Positions 14,599 through 22,677 of a stretch of DNA of 34,217 nt are shown here, piece after piece (positions within the stretch are counted from its first letter, which is position 1; every line of letters starts with the position of its first letter). Where the stretch lies: contig JBBQAA010000025.1 in NCBI GenBank assembly GCA_038276395.1, forward strand, positions 1 to 34,217, given 5' to 3'. A program made the position numbers and the translations under genes. The notes below the pieces were generated by a model that was not told the DNA's origin, made no database searches, and worked only from the letters and a program-made list of their open reading frames with translations. This DNA is from JBBQAA01 sp038276395. Its GTDB lineage: Bacteria > Actinomycetota > Thermoleophilia > Solirubrobacterales > Solirubrobacteraceae.

Positions 14599-15066
14599 TC
14601 GAGACAGCGCCCGGACGTCACGCGCCTTGCGAAACCGGTCGCGCATGAAGAGGAAGAGCAGCGCGTAGACGGGCAGCGCGACGGCGAGCAGGAGCACCCC
14701 GCCGAGGCCGAGCCCGAAGAGCGCGGCCTCGAGCACGACGGTCGGCGCGAGACCGAGCAGGAGCGAGTGCGAGCGCACGCCCGCGAAGTGCTCGCGCGCG
14801 GTCAGCTCGAGCACGGCGATGCCGGCGATCCCGAGGCCGATGAGCATGGTCGCCACGCCGGCCGAGCCGCGCGCGAACCCGATCAGCATGGCGATGAGGC
14901 CGACGGCGATCATCACCTCGGTGACGGGGACGGCGCCCCACGGCGCGGGCGGGCGCTCGTCCCGCGCCCGTTGTGCGGCGCGCGGCGGGCGGGGCGGGAG
15001 CTTCGGCGGCACGGCCGGCGCGCCCCGCAGCGGCGCCACCCCGCGCTTGCGCGAGCGCTTTCCCAT
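14596..15066 (-). CDS. Small membrane protein of unknown function (156 aa)
   Basis: Not recognised. A basic, Pro/Arg-rich N-terminus (about 1-45) is followed by hydrophobic segments near 48-66, 68-88, 99-120 and 121-140, and a basic C-terminal tail. This suggests three or four membrane helices with cytoplasmic, positively charged ends. ATG 15066 has TACGCT seven bases upstream and no ribosome site. It is the first of a same-strand run with the acyl-CoA ligase and lipoprotein genes, hinting at an envelope or lipid context. Confidence 0.7.
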   Translation of the reverse strand: MGKRSRKRGVAPLRGAPAVPPKLPPRPPRAAQRARDERPPAPWGAVPVTEVMIAVGLIAMLIGFARGSAGVATMLIGLGIAGIAVLELTAREHFAGVRSHSLLLGLAPTVVLEAALFGLGLGGVLLLAVALPVYALLFLFMRDRFRKARDVRALSR

Positions 15067-15073
15067 GTTCTCG

Positions 15074-15079
15074 AGCGTA
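15074..15079 (-). promoter_or_regulatory. Putative -10 box of the 156-aa membrane protein gene (TACGCT)
   Basis: TACGCT on the minus strand ends seven bases before the ATG at 15066, consistent with a leaderless mRNA. Confidence 0.5.
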
Positions 15080-15122
15080 GTGCTGTAGGAGCGAGCCTGC
15101 GGCGGGTTCGAGCCCGCCGCCC

Positions 15123-16523
15123 TCACCGCACGAGGAACCCCAGCCGCCCTGCCCGGGCGGCCGCCGCGCCCGACGCCAGGCGGTGGATCCCGCGCGCGAG
15201 CGACGGGTGGGCGTGGATCACGTTGGCGAGGTCCGAGAGCCGGAGGCCCTGGTCGATGGCCAGCGAGAGCTCGCCGATGATCTCGCCCGCGCCGGGCGCG
15301 AGCAGGTGGGCGCCGACGAGGCGGTTCTTCACGCAGACCAGCTCGAGGATCCCCTCGGCGCCGTCGGCACGGCCGCGGTCGGTCGGCGCGAGCTCCTGCA
15401 CGAGCACGTCGACGTGCGCGTCGCCGTGGGCCGAGCGCGCCTGGTCGGCGGTCAGGCCGGTGCGCGCCAGCTCCGGATCGGTGAACACGACCCACGGGAC
15501 CTCGTAGGCACCGCGCGTGCGGCCCGGAAAGAACATGTTGCGCACCGCGCGCGCGCCCTCGTAGGCCGCCGCGTGCGTGTAGTGCCAGCGGCCGGCGACC
15601 TCGCCCGCGGCGTACAGGCACGGCACGCTTGAGCGCAGGCGCAGATCCGTGCGGATCCCGCGCGGGTCGAGCTCCACCCCGAGCTCCTCGAGGCCCAGCC
15701 CCTCGACGTTCGGCCGCCGGCCCGTGGACACGAGGATGTCCCGCGCGCGCCAGGAGCCCGGCGCCCCGGCCTGGGCGCCGAGCAGGACCTTGGCCCCGCC
15801 CGCGCCGACCTCCACCTGGTCGACGCTGACGTCGGTGTGGAGCATCACGCCCTCGGCGCGCAGGAGCGTCTCCAGCCGGTCCACGAGCTCCGGCTCCTCC
15901 CCGGGCAGGATGTGGCGCTCGCCGACGAGCAGCGTGACCGTGACGTCGAGCCGGGCCAGGGCCTGGGCCAGCTCGACCCCGACGGCGCCGCCGCCGAGGA
16001 TGATCACCGAGGTGGGAGCGCGGTCGAGCTCCCACAGCGTCTCCGGAGTCAGGTAGCCCGTGTCGTCGAGCCCGGGGATCATTGGCACGGCGGCGCGAGA
16101 GCCCGTGGCGAGCAGGATGTAGCGCGTGTCCAGGGCCTGGCCGGCGACGTCGACGGTGGAGTTGCTCGTGATGTGGGCGGCGCCGAAGAACACCTCGACG
16201 CCGAGCTCCTGGCGCAGGCGCTCGGGGGAGTCCTGAGCGCGCGCGATCTCGTGTTGGATGCGGCGGATCCGGCCCCACACCCGGGCCGTGTCGATGCGCG
16301 CGGCCACGGGCTCGAGCCCGAGCCGGTCGGCGTTGCGCATGGTGTGGGCGGCGCGCGCGGAGGCGGCAAGGGCCTTGCTCGGCACGTCGGCCGTCCACAG
16401 GTTCGCGCCGCCCAGGCGGGCGCGTTCGATCACCCCGACGCGCAGGTCGAGGGAGGCGGCGAACTCGGCGGCGGCCAATCCTGCCGCTCCCGCTCCGAGG
16501 ATCAGGAGGTCATAGCGATCCAT
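15123..16523 (-). CDS. Lpd-like flavoprotein lacking the redox disulfide
   Basis: A 466-aa member of the FAD/NAD pyridine-nucleotide disulfide oxidoreductase family (Lpd, mercuric reductase, SthA). The FAD fold GAGAAGLAAAEFAA (residues 10-23), the second FAD ATGSRA segment, the NAD fold ILGGGAVGVELAQ and the C-terminal dimerisation domain are present. The active-site segment, normally GGTCLNVGCIPSK, reads GGANLWTADVPSK: both cysteines are replaced (Asn41, Asp46). In the C-terminal HPxxxE catalytic dyad the Glu is Arg (HPSLAR). It therefore cannot do disulfide chemistry as Lpd does, though FAD and NAD(P)H binding may remain, as in transhydrogenase or NADH-oxidising relatives. ATG 16523 has only GTGGAG very close upstream. 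Confidence 0.85.
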   Translation of the reverse strand: MDRYDLLILGAGAAGLAAAEFAASLDLRVGVIERARLGGANLWTADVPSKALAASARAAHTMRNADRLGLEPVAARIDTARVWGRIRRIQHEIARAQDSPERLRQELGVEVFFGAAHITSNSTVDVAGQALDTRYILLATGSRAAVPMIPGLDDTGYLTPETLWELDRAPTSVIILGGGAVGVELAQALARLDVTVTLLVGERHILPGEEPELVDRLETLLRAEGVMLHTDVSVDQVEVGAGGAKVLLGAQAGAPGSWRARDILVSTGRRPNVEGLGLEELGVELDPRGIRTDLRLRSSVPCLYAAGEVAGRWHYTHAAAYEGARAVRNMFFPGRTRGAYEVPWVVFTDPELARTGLTADQARSAHGDAHVDVLVQELAPTDRGRADGAEGILELVCVKNRLVGAHLLAPGAGEIIGELSLAIDQGLRLSDLANVIHAHPSLARGIHRLASGAAAARAGRLGFLVR

Positions 16524-16598
16524 CGCTCCACATCAGGGTGCCACAGCAGCCGGTATGAACCCGGTAGGAGACCTATTGCGGTCGGGACGCGGCGGAGT

Positions 16599-16699
16599 CT
16601 AGATGGTTGATTCCACGACTTTCGCGCCCATCTGCACGCGTCTACGGGCGCCGGATCCACGCACATCCGACCCCGCCGGCCGCGGAATCAACCATCTAG
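16599..16699. repeat. 101-bp inverted-repeat element flanked by CTAG (MITE-like) at the sufD 3' end
   Basis: Perfect 16-bp inverted arms, CTAGATGGTTGATTCC at 16599-16614 and its complement at 16684-16699, enclose 69 non-coding bases. Because CTAG is self-complementary, this can be read as 12-bp terminal repeats flanked by a CTAG target. Several transposon families, such as IS630-type, insert at such sites, so a small non-autonomous element is a reasonable reading. Alternatively it is a long hairpin acting as a terminator for sufD. The sufD TAG stop (16698-16696) lies inside the right-hand CTAG. Confidence 0.75.
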
Positions 16700-17910
16700 G
16701 CGAGCACGGCCTCGAGCCGGCGCTCGATCGCGCCGGAGAGGATCTCGCGCACGGGGCCGGCCTCAAAGCGCTCGACGAGCGCCTCCAGGAACCCCTCGAT
16801 GACGAGCCGGTTGGCCTCGGCCACGGGCAGCCCGCGGGAGCGCAGGTAGAAGAGCTGCTCGGGGTCGATCTGGGCGATCGCCGCGGCGTGCGTGCAGCGA
16901 ACGTCGTTGGCGAGGATCTCGAGCCCGGGGATGGCGTCCGCGTGGGCGCGCCGGGAGAGCAGCAGGTTCCGGCTCTCCTGGAAGGCGTCGGTGCGCTGGG
17001 CGCCCGGGTCGACGCGGATCATCCCGCGCCACACCGCGGTCGAGCGCTCGCCGAGGACGCCGCGGAAGGCGAGGTCGGAGACCGTGTCGGGCGCCGCGTG
17101 TTCCTGGAGCGTGTCGAAGTCGAGGTGCTGGCGCCCGCGCGCGGCGTAGGCGCCCGTGACCTTCCCCGTCGCGCCCGGTCCGGCGAGCTTCGTCTCCATG
17201 AAGACCTTCCCGCGCGCGGTGCCGAAGCCGAGGGCAACCCAGTCGAGCGTGGCGTCGCGGGCGACCTCGGCGCGCTGGGCGCCGAAGATCCAGCTCCGCT
17301 CGGCGAGCGCCTGGCCGGAGACGAAGCGCAGGTTGGCGTTCTCGCCGACAACGAGCTCGACGACGGTCGTGAAGAGCGCGTCCTGCTCGGGGTCGGAGGA
17401 GAGGTACTGCTCCCACACCTCGGCCTGCGCGCCCTCCTCGAGCACGACGAGCACGCGCCAGTGCAGCGCCGAGCCGGCGACGTCCTGGACGGCGGAGAGG
17501 ACGATGGGCTGCTCGACGCGGACGCCCTTCGGCACATGGACGAAGGCGCCGCCGCGAAAGCCCGCGCGGTTCCGCGCCGTGAAGGCGTCCTCGTGCGTGG
17601 CGACGCGGCCGAGGTGGGGCTCGACGAGCTCGGGGTGCTCGGTGAGCGCGAGGCTCAGCGGCATGACGACGACGCCGTCGGGGAGCGTCGCGCCGGTGGC
17701 GAGGCCGACCGCGTCGACCTGGGTCAGGCGGATCGCGGCGTCGACCTCCCCCCACATCTCGTTGACGCGCTCGACGGCGCCCGCATCGCCACCTTCGGCG
17801 GGGGCGTAGGCGTCGAGGTCGAGCTTCGAGATGTCGGTGAACTCCCAGCCGGGGACGCCCTTGAACTCGGGCAGGGCGGGGAGCTCGGGGGACTCGGCGA
17901 GCGCGCTCAA
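16696..17910 (-). CDS. sufD: Fe-S cluster assembly protein SufD
   Basis: Scaffold partner of SufB and SufC in cytoplasmic iron-sulfur cluster assembly. The 404-aa product shows the SufB/D beta-helix core and the C-terminal signature CTHAAAIAQIDPEQLFYLRSRGL, which matches the family's (S)HxxxxGxxDxxxLFYLxSRG pattern. The HAAAIAQID segment includes the His believed to matter in SufD. The start is TTG 17910, in a TTGA overlap with the sufB stop, so it is translationally coupled. The stop falls in the boundary of the inverted-repeat element just downstream. Confidence 0.92.
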   Translation of the reverse strand: MSALAESPELPALPEFKGVPGWEFTDISKLDLDAYAPAEGGDAGAVERVNEMWGEVDAAIRLTQVDAVGLATGATLPDGVVVMPLSLALTEHPELVEPHLGRVATHEDAFTARNRAGFRGGAFVHVPKGVRVEQPIVLSAVQDVAGSALHWRVLVVLEEGAQAEVWEQYLSSDPEQDALFTTVVELVVGENANLRFVSGQALAERSWIFGAQRAEVARDATLDWVALGFGTARGKVFMETKLAGPGATGKVTGAYAARGRQHLDFDTLQEHAAPDTVSDLAFRGVLGERSTAVWRGMIRVDPGAQRTDAFQESRNLLLSRRAHADAIPGLEILANDVRCTHAAAIAQIDPEQLFYLRSRGLPVAEANRLVIEGFLEALVERFEAGPVREILSGAIERRLEAVLA

Positions 17911-19340
17911 CCGATCGAGCCCTCCATCTGGAGCTCGATCAGGCGGTTCATCTCGACGGCGTACTCCATCGGCAGCTCCTTGGTCACCGGCTCGATGAAG
18001 CCGTTGACGATGAGCTTCGAGGCCTCCTCCTCGGAGATCCCGTGGGACATCAGGTAGAAGAGCTGGTCCTCGCCGATCTTCGACACCGTGGCCTCGTGGC
18101 CGATGTCGACGCGATCCTCGTTGATGCGGATGGTCGGGTAGGTGTCGGAGCGCGAGTTCTCGTCGAGCAGCAGCGCGTCGCAGACGACCTTCGACCGGGA
18201 GCCCTCGGCGCCCTTGGCCACCTCGAGCAGCCCGCGGTAGCTCGAGCGCCCGCCGTCCTTGGAGATCGACTTGGCGAAGATGTTCGAGGTCGTGTTCGGC
18301 GCGTTGTGGATGATCTTCCCGCCCGCGTCCTGGTGCTGGCCGTCGCCCGCGAAGGCGATCGAGAGGATCTCCCCGTGCGCGCGCTCACCCATGAGGTAGA
18401 CGCTGGGGTACTTCATGGTCAACTTCGACCCGAGGTTGCAGTCAACCCACTCGACGGTGGCGTCCCGCTCGGCGACGGCGCGCTTGGTGACGAGGTTGTA
18501 CACGTTCTGCGACCAGTTCTGCACCGTCGTGTAACGGATGCGCGCGCCGGGCTTGGCGATCAGCTCGACCACGGCGGAGTGCAATGAGTCGGTCGTCCAC
18601 ACGGGAGCGGTGCACCCCTCGACGTAGGTCACGTTCGCCCCCTCGTCGGCGATGATGAGCGTGCGCTCGAACTGGCCCATGTTCTCGGTGTTGATCCGGA
18701 AGTAGGCCTGGAGCGGCATCTCGACCTCGACGCCCGGCGGCACGTAGACGAAGGACCCGCCCGACCAGACCGCGGAGTTCAGCGCCGCGAGCTTGTTGTC
18801 GTTGGCGGGGATGATCGTGGCGAAGTACTCGCGCACGATCTCCTCGTGCTCGCGCAGAGCGGTGTCCATGTCGACGAAGATCACGCCCTGGGCGGCGAGC
18901 TGCTCGTTGACCTGGTGGTAGACGCTCTCGCTCTCGTACTGAGCCCCGACCCCGGAGAGGAACTTGCGCTCGGCCTCCGGAATGCCCAGCCGGTCGAACG
19001 TGTTCTTGATGTCCTCGGGAACGTCGTCCCAGGACTTCTCGGGGCGCTCGGAGGCCTTGACGAAGTAGTGGATGTCGTCGAAGTCGACGCCGGCGAGCAG
19101 CGGCGAGCCCCAGGTCGGCATCGGCCGGGCCAGGAAGTGGTCGAGCGCCTTCAGGCGGAAGTCGAGCATCCAGGCGGGCTCGGACTTGTACTCGGAGATC
19201 TTCTCGACGAGCTCGCGCGTGAGACCCTTGGGCGCCTTGTACAGGTAGTTCTCGGCGTCGTGGAAGCCGAACTTCTCCTTGTAGTCGGCATTGATGCCCT
19301 GGAGGGACTCCTGCTCGGCGATGACCTCGGGGGTGCTCAT
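17907..19340 (-). CDS. sufB: Fe-S cluster assembly protein SufB
   Basis: Core scaffold subunit of the SufBCD complex. The 477-aa protein carries the SufB landmarks WMLDFRLKALD, YVPPGVEVEMPLQAYFRIN, GCTAP, QNWSQNVYNLVTKRA, TMKYPSV, IHNAPNTTSNI and, at the C-terminus, GHEATVSKIGEDQLFYLMSHGIS. Length and order match bacterial SufB. ATG 19340 has GGAG three bases upstream, a poor ribosome site. It forms an operon with sufD (4-bp overlap). Its codon use follows the neighbours. Confidence 0.95.
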   Translation of the reverse strand: MSTPEVIAEQESLQGINADYKEKFGFHDAENYLYKAPKGLTRELVEKISEYKSEPAWMLDFRLKALDHFLARPMPTWGSPLLAGVDFDDIHYFVKASERPEKSWDDVPEDIKNTFDRLGIPEAERKFLSGVGAQYESESVYHQVNEQLAAQGVIFVDMDTALREHEEIVREYFATIIPANDNKLAALNSAVWSGGSFVYVPPGVEVEMPLQAYFRINTENMGQFERTLIIADEGANVTYVEGCTAPVWTTDSLHSAVVELIAKPGARIRYTTVQNWSQNVYNLVTKRAVAERDATVEWVDCNLGSKLTMKYPSVYLMGERAHGEILSIAFAGDGQHQDAGGKIIHNAPNTTSNIFAKSISKDGGRSSYRGLLEVAKGAEGSRSKVVCDALLLDENSRSDTYPTIRINEDRVDIGHEATVSKIGEDQLFYLMSHGISEEEASKLIVNGFIEPVTKELPMEYAVEMNRLIELQMEGSIG

Positions 19341-19397
19341 GGACTCCGTGTGCTCGTTTCCTAGGCGGGGAAAACCGACTTCGCGGCTAGGTATTGA

Positions 19398-19403
19398 AGT
19401 CTA
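19398..19403 (-). promoter_or_regulatory. Possible sufB -10 box (TAGACT)
   Basis: TAGACT on the minus strand lies about 57 bases before the sufB ATG, giving a leader of roughly 50 bases. No convincing -35 is visible. It sits in an otherwise gene-free 279-bp gap (19341-19619) that also holds the hairpin at 19515-19544. Confidence 0.3.
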
Positions 19404-19514
19404 GTGCCTCGCACACGAGCCCCGGGGCCGTCCCCTGCGCGCACCCGCGGTCCCCGCCGGGGGTGGGCTGCAGTCCTTCCCTCATCGGAGCGAAATGTCG
19501 CCACCCCCCGGGCC

Positions 19515-19544
19515 GCCGATGCCGCGGCCCGGCGAGGCATCGGC
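19515..19544 (-). terminator. Hairpin downstream of the DUF6351-like gene
   Basis: A perfect 9-bp stem, GCCGATGCC/GGCATCGGC, with a 12-base GC-rich loop lies about 75 bases beyond the stop of the secreted hydrolase gene and before the sufB promoter region. No U-run follows, so a terminator role is a guess from position. Confidence 0.35.
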
Positions 19545-19619
19545 CCTGCCCCGGACCGACTTCCCCCTGGAGACATCCCTCCCCGGGCGTGGCGAGATCG
19601 CCGGGCGTCCGGCCGCCCC

Positions 19620-21836
19620 CTACCGCGAGCCGGGGATCGCCTCGCGGCGGTCGAAGAAGACCGGGTCCGACCAGCCCAGTCCCGACCGCGCCGGTGGGCG
19701 GCCGAGGCTGCGGCCGCCGTAGAGCACGCGCCCGCCGCGGCCGAAGTACGTGCGCCACGGCAGCGTCGGCGTCTGGTCGACCCCCGGCTTCGTCCAGTCG
19801 CACACGCCGGCCGGGAACGCGCCCTGGAGCGCGGCCCACTCGGCTTCGGTGAACGTGGCCTTGTAGTCCTCGCGCCGCAGAGGTTTGAGCTGGCACTTGT
19901 TGACGTCGGTGACGACGGGCTCGCCGGCCACGATCCGCGGGGTCTTGTAGACCCGCACGATCGAGGGGCAGTCCGTGCCGGGCTGCGCGCCGCCGTGGCC
20001 GTCGTAGCACGTGTCGGCCACGTCGGTGGGACGGTCGGCGATGATCTTCCGCGCGAGCGTGCCCCGGCGCCGGTCGCGCTCGACGGCGGCCAGCCAGCGG
20101 TCCATCGCCACGAGGCCGCGGGAGGTGAAGTCGGCGCCGCCGACGAGCGGCACCGGCCCCTGCCAGATCACCTGGTTGGCGTGGGTCCCGTTCGCGCGGT
20201 CCAGGCGCGCGCGGACCGCGAAGGCGCGGTAGGCGTCGTGGAAGGTGCCGTCGTCCGAGCCGCGCAGGTCGATGATGGCGACGTCCCTCAGGTTGTTCGT
20301 CTCGTTGATCGCGCCCGACTCATAGGCGCGGCGCAGGGCGGGCTCGTCGGCCGCGGTGCGCGCCGCGGTCGGGTTCAGGTCGATGTCCGAGCCGCCGATC
20401 TTGGCGTTCAGGTCAGCGAACTGGGCGGGAGAGATCGTCCCGGACTGCAGGGCCGTCAGCCCGTACTGCACGCCGACGTTGTCGACCGGGCGACCGGCGA
20501 AGCCGTGCCCGAGCTGCTGCTCCACGGGCCCCCAGGCGCTCGCCGGGCGCGGGCCGAACACCGGCAGCATGTAGTCGGCCAGCGTGCACCGCGTGCCGCC
20601 CGGGTTCGTGGCCGGCGAGTAGCGCTGGGCATCCGTCACGCCCGCGCAGTCTCGGTTCTCCGGGTTGGCCAGCGCGTTCCAGTAGAGCGTGTCGAGGATG
20701 ACCGCGTTCATGTGGTTGGGGTGGCCCTCGACGGCGGCGACGTCGAGCGGCGTCCAGACGACGCCGAGCCCCCACTTCTCCGGGTGCTCGAGGTAGGCGC
20801 GATCGAGGTGGTAGTCCACGAGCTGCTGTCCCGTCGACCAGTTGTCGGGGAAGGAGCACTGGGGGAGGATCCCCTGGTAGACCCCCGGATAGGAGTTGGC
20901 CACCTCGTACTGGGCCAGCGAGCCGCCCGAGCAGCCCGTGCCGATCGTGTAGCGGAGCGTCCCGTAGGTGTCGATCAGGTGCTCCTTGGCCATGATGAGC
21001 GACTCGGCCATGACGACGTGGTTGCAGTTGTGCCCGGCGTTGTCGAGCGCGGTCGACATGACCGCGAAGCCCATGCTCAGCGCCTGCGTCTCGCTCGCGG
21101 TGGCGGGCGCGGAGCCCGACTGGTGGTCGATCCCGCAGCTCGTGCCGTGGGTGATGAGGAGCTTGTGGGCGAAGCCCGGCTGCGGCGCCCACGGCTTCCA
21201 CGGCTTCGCGGGGTCGTAGAGCACGGAGATCGAGTACTGGTCGCGGTCCTGATAGCCCGTCTCGGTGCGGACGATGTAGGGGACCTCGGCCCCGGTCTGC
21301 GTCCGTACCATCGTGAAGTCGGTGGGCGGCTGCTTGGGGTCATACGGCGCCATCTGCCCCGTGATCCCCGACTTGTAGGCGTAGGAGTAGGACGGGGGCG
21401 CGCCGCACTGGGGCTCCGCGGAGCCGTTCTGGCAGAGCCAGGGCGTGACCTGCGGGCCGGCGAACAGCGGGCCGCCGCTCGGGTGGTCGACGACGGTCAG
21501 CCGCGCGTCGCGGCGCCCGGGGGCGCTGACGCGCAGCACGGTCCGCCCGACCCCGAGGCCGGCGATGAGCCCCTCGTAGCGGCGGTTCGCGCGCCGGGCG
21601 AAGGCGCGGCTGACGTTCCGCCGCCCGGCCAGCACCCGGACGTGGCGGGTCCGGCGCGGGACGCCGATCGCCACGAGGACGGAGCCACCGGAAACGAGGT
21701 CGGCGCGCGTAGAGAGGACCTGGATGGCCGGCGCGGGACGGAGGCGATGCCGATGCCTGGGCGCGGCGCCGGCGGGCGCGGGTAACGCGGCGAGGAGGAC
21801 GAGCACGGCAAGGGTGAGAAGGCTGCGCGGCTTCAC
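19620..21836 (-). CDS. Secreted DUF6351-like protein, probable hydrolase fold
   Basis: A 738-aa protein with a Sec signal peptide (Leu/Ala core, cleavage after about residue 24 in PAGAA). The mature part begins with an Ig-like beta region (about 35-115), then a large domain with a GTSCG segment, GTGCSGGS (a GxSxG-type nucleophile elbow) and many Cys, Trp and Tyr residues expected of an exported enzyme. The overall pattern fits the actinobacterial DUF6351 family, whose activity is not established. The GTG start overlaps the stop of the Rieske gene (GTGA), so the two are translationally coupled although one product is exported and the other cytoplasmic. Family name from memory; hydrolase activity inferred. 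Confidence 0.7.
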   Translation of the reverse strand: MKPRSLLTLAVLVLLAALPAPAGAAPRHRHRLRPAPAIQVLSTRADLVSGGSVLVAIGVPRRTRHVRVLAGRRNVSRAFARRANRRYEGLIAGLGVGRTVLRVSAPGRRDARLTVVDHPSGGPLFAGPQVTPWLCQNGSAEPQCGAPPSYSYAYKSGITGQMAPYDPKQPPTDFTMVRTQTGAEVPYIVRTETGYQDRDQYSISVLYDPAKPWKPWAPQPGFAHKLLITHGTSCGIDHQSGSAPATASETQALSMGFAVMSTALDNAGHNCNHVVMAESLIMAKEHLIDTYGTLRYTIGTGCSGGSLAQYEVANSYPGVYQGILPQCSFPDNWSTGQQLVDYHLDRAYLEHPEKWGLGVVWTPLDVAAVEGHPNHMNAVILDTLYWNALANPENRDCAGVTDAQRYSPATNPGGTRCTLADYMLPVFGPRPASAWGPVEQQLGHGFAGRPVDNVGVQYGLTALQSGTISPAQFADLNAKIGGSDIDLNPTAARTAADEPALRRAYESGAINETNNLRDVAIIDLRGSDDGTFHDAYRAFAVRARLDRANGTHANQVIWQGPVPLVGGADFTSRGLVAMDRWLAAVERDRRRGTLARKIIADRPTDVADTCYDGHGGAQPGTDCPSIVRVYKTPRIVAGEPVVTDVNKCQLKPLRREDYKATFTEAEWAALQGAFPAGVCDWTKPGVDQTPTLPWRTYFGRGGRVLYGGRSLGRPPARSGLGWSDPVFFDRREAIPGSR

Positions 21837-22150
21837 TCGACCTCCACCTGGATCATCCCGTCGCTGACCGTCACCGGAAAGCTCTCCACGGGCACGTAGG
21901 CAGGAAGCGTAAGCGCTTTCCCGGTGCGTAGGTCGAACAAGGACCCGTGGCGTGGGCACTCGACGGTGCAGGCCGTCTCGTCGACCTCCCCGTTCGCCAG
22001 CTCGCCGTTGTCGTGGGAGCAGCGGTCCTCGATGGCCAGGAGCTCTCCCCCGCAGTTGAAGACGCCGATCTCCCCGTCCTCCCACGCCACCCGTCGCACG
22101 GCGCCTTCGGGCAGCTCGGCCAGCGGGCAGACGTGGATCAGCTCGGCCAC
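21833..22150 (-). CDS. Rieske [2Fe-2S] ferredoxin-like protein
   Basis: A 105-aa Rieske domain with both ligand boxes intact: CSH near residue 44 and CPRH about 19 residues later. It is the length of dioxygenase-type Rieske ferredoxins. Actinobacterial suf operons commonly include such a gene between sufD and sufC (family knowledge), which fits its position here among suf genes. GTG 22150 has TAGGCT eight bases upstream; the long open frame before it is out of character. The stop overlaps the start of the secreted hydrolase gene. It probably transfers electrons in or near Fe-S metabolism. Confidence 0.9.
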   Translation of the reverse strand: MAELIHVCPLAELPEGAVRRVAWEDGEIGVFNCGGELLAIEDRCSHDNGELANGEVDETACTVECPRHGSLFDLRTGKALTLPAYVPVESFPVTVSDGMIQVEVE

Positions 22151-22158
22151 GGAGCGGC

Positions 22159-22164
22159 AGCCTA
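22159..22164 (-). promoter_or_regulatory. Putative -10 box of the Rieske gene (TAGGCT)
   Basis: TAGGCT on the minus strand lies eight bases before the GTG at 22150. Its first three bases are the apparent ancestral stop codon of the frameshifted membrane protein gene upstream. Confidence 0.45.
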
Positions 22165-22616
22165 CGCGCCGCGCACCCGCCCGGGCTCCGGCTCTGCGGC
22201 CGCGCCGGCCGGCCCCGCCCGCAGCGCGGCCGCGAGGACCTCGACGGCGGCGGCCGTGAACTGGCGCCCGACGAGGCTCCGGCACTCGGCGCGACGCATC
22301 CTCCGCGAGCTTCGGGACCGAGGCGTCGCCGAGCAGATCCCTGAGGGGGCCGCCTGCTCGTCGGCTCGCCCAGGTGGCGGTCGTAGAGCCCGGTGAGGAG
22401 CGCGGCGTGGAGCAGCCCCCGGCGCGGCGGCACGCGCAGGAGCGCCAGGCCGCCGAGCAGGCCCCCGCCGCCGATGACGAGGATGACCCTCCCGTCGTTG
22501 ATCCCCGCCCGGCCGGGCAGCAGGGCGGTCGTCGCGACCATCGCCGCGATGAGCAGGAGCAGCAGCACGAGCAGGTGGAAGGCGAGGCGGAGCTCGAGCG
22601 CGTCGGAGCTCTCCAT
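22162..22616 (-). pseudogene. Frameshifted small membrane protein gene
   Basis: From ATG 22616 the frame encodes a natural-looking membrane protein: MESSDALELRL, then hydrophobic segments at about 10-32 and 42-62, then LLTGLYDRHLGEP. Near 22344-22349 (a run of five G on the plus strand) sense moves to the next frame (PLRDLLGDASVPKLAEDAS). Near 22285-22290 it moves again, to a third frame ending LVGRQFTAAAVEVLAAALRAG and a TAG at 22164-22162. Each shift equals one extra base. So this is an intact gene with two sequencing or assembly errors, or a recent pseudogene. The family is not recognised. Confidence 0.5.
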
Positions 22617-22665
22617 CGGGGCTTCATCGGCGCGAGCGCCGCGCCGCTGGAGGCCCGCGCGGATG

Positions 22666-22671
22666 TACCTT
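22666..22671 (+). promoter_or_regulatory. Putative -10 box of merR (TACCTT, leaderless arrangement)
   Basis: TACCTT lies six bases before the GTG at 22678. This supports that GTG over the ATG at 22663 upstream and the internal ATG at 22702. Confidence 0.45.
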
Positions 22672-22677
22672 CCCGGC

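Noticed and set aside
13090..15507. Very long open frame (805 codons) on the plus strand
   Set aside because: It lies antisense to the acyl-CoA ligase, membrane protein and Lpd-like genes. Its translation is repetitive Arg/Ala/Gly/His and it arises from the high G+C third positions of the real genes.
16603..18057. Long plus-strand open frame antisense to sufD
   Set aside because: Its composition is a GC-rich shadow (Arg, Gly, Leu, Glu, Asp) with no motifs. sufD on the other strand has clear family signatures.
19361..19619. Open frames and GC-rich structure in the gap between sufB and the secreted hydrolase gene as a new ncRNA or riboswitch
   Set aside because: The frames lack coding character, and I could not match the sequence to any known RNA (not SRP, RNase P or tmRNA). 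Only one clear hairpin and a possible -10 box are supported.
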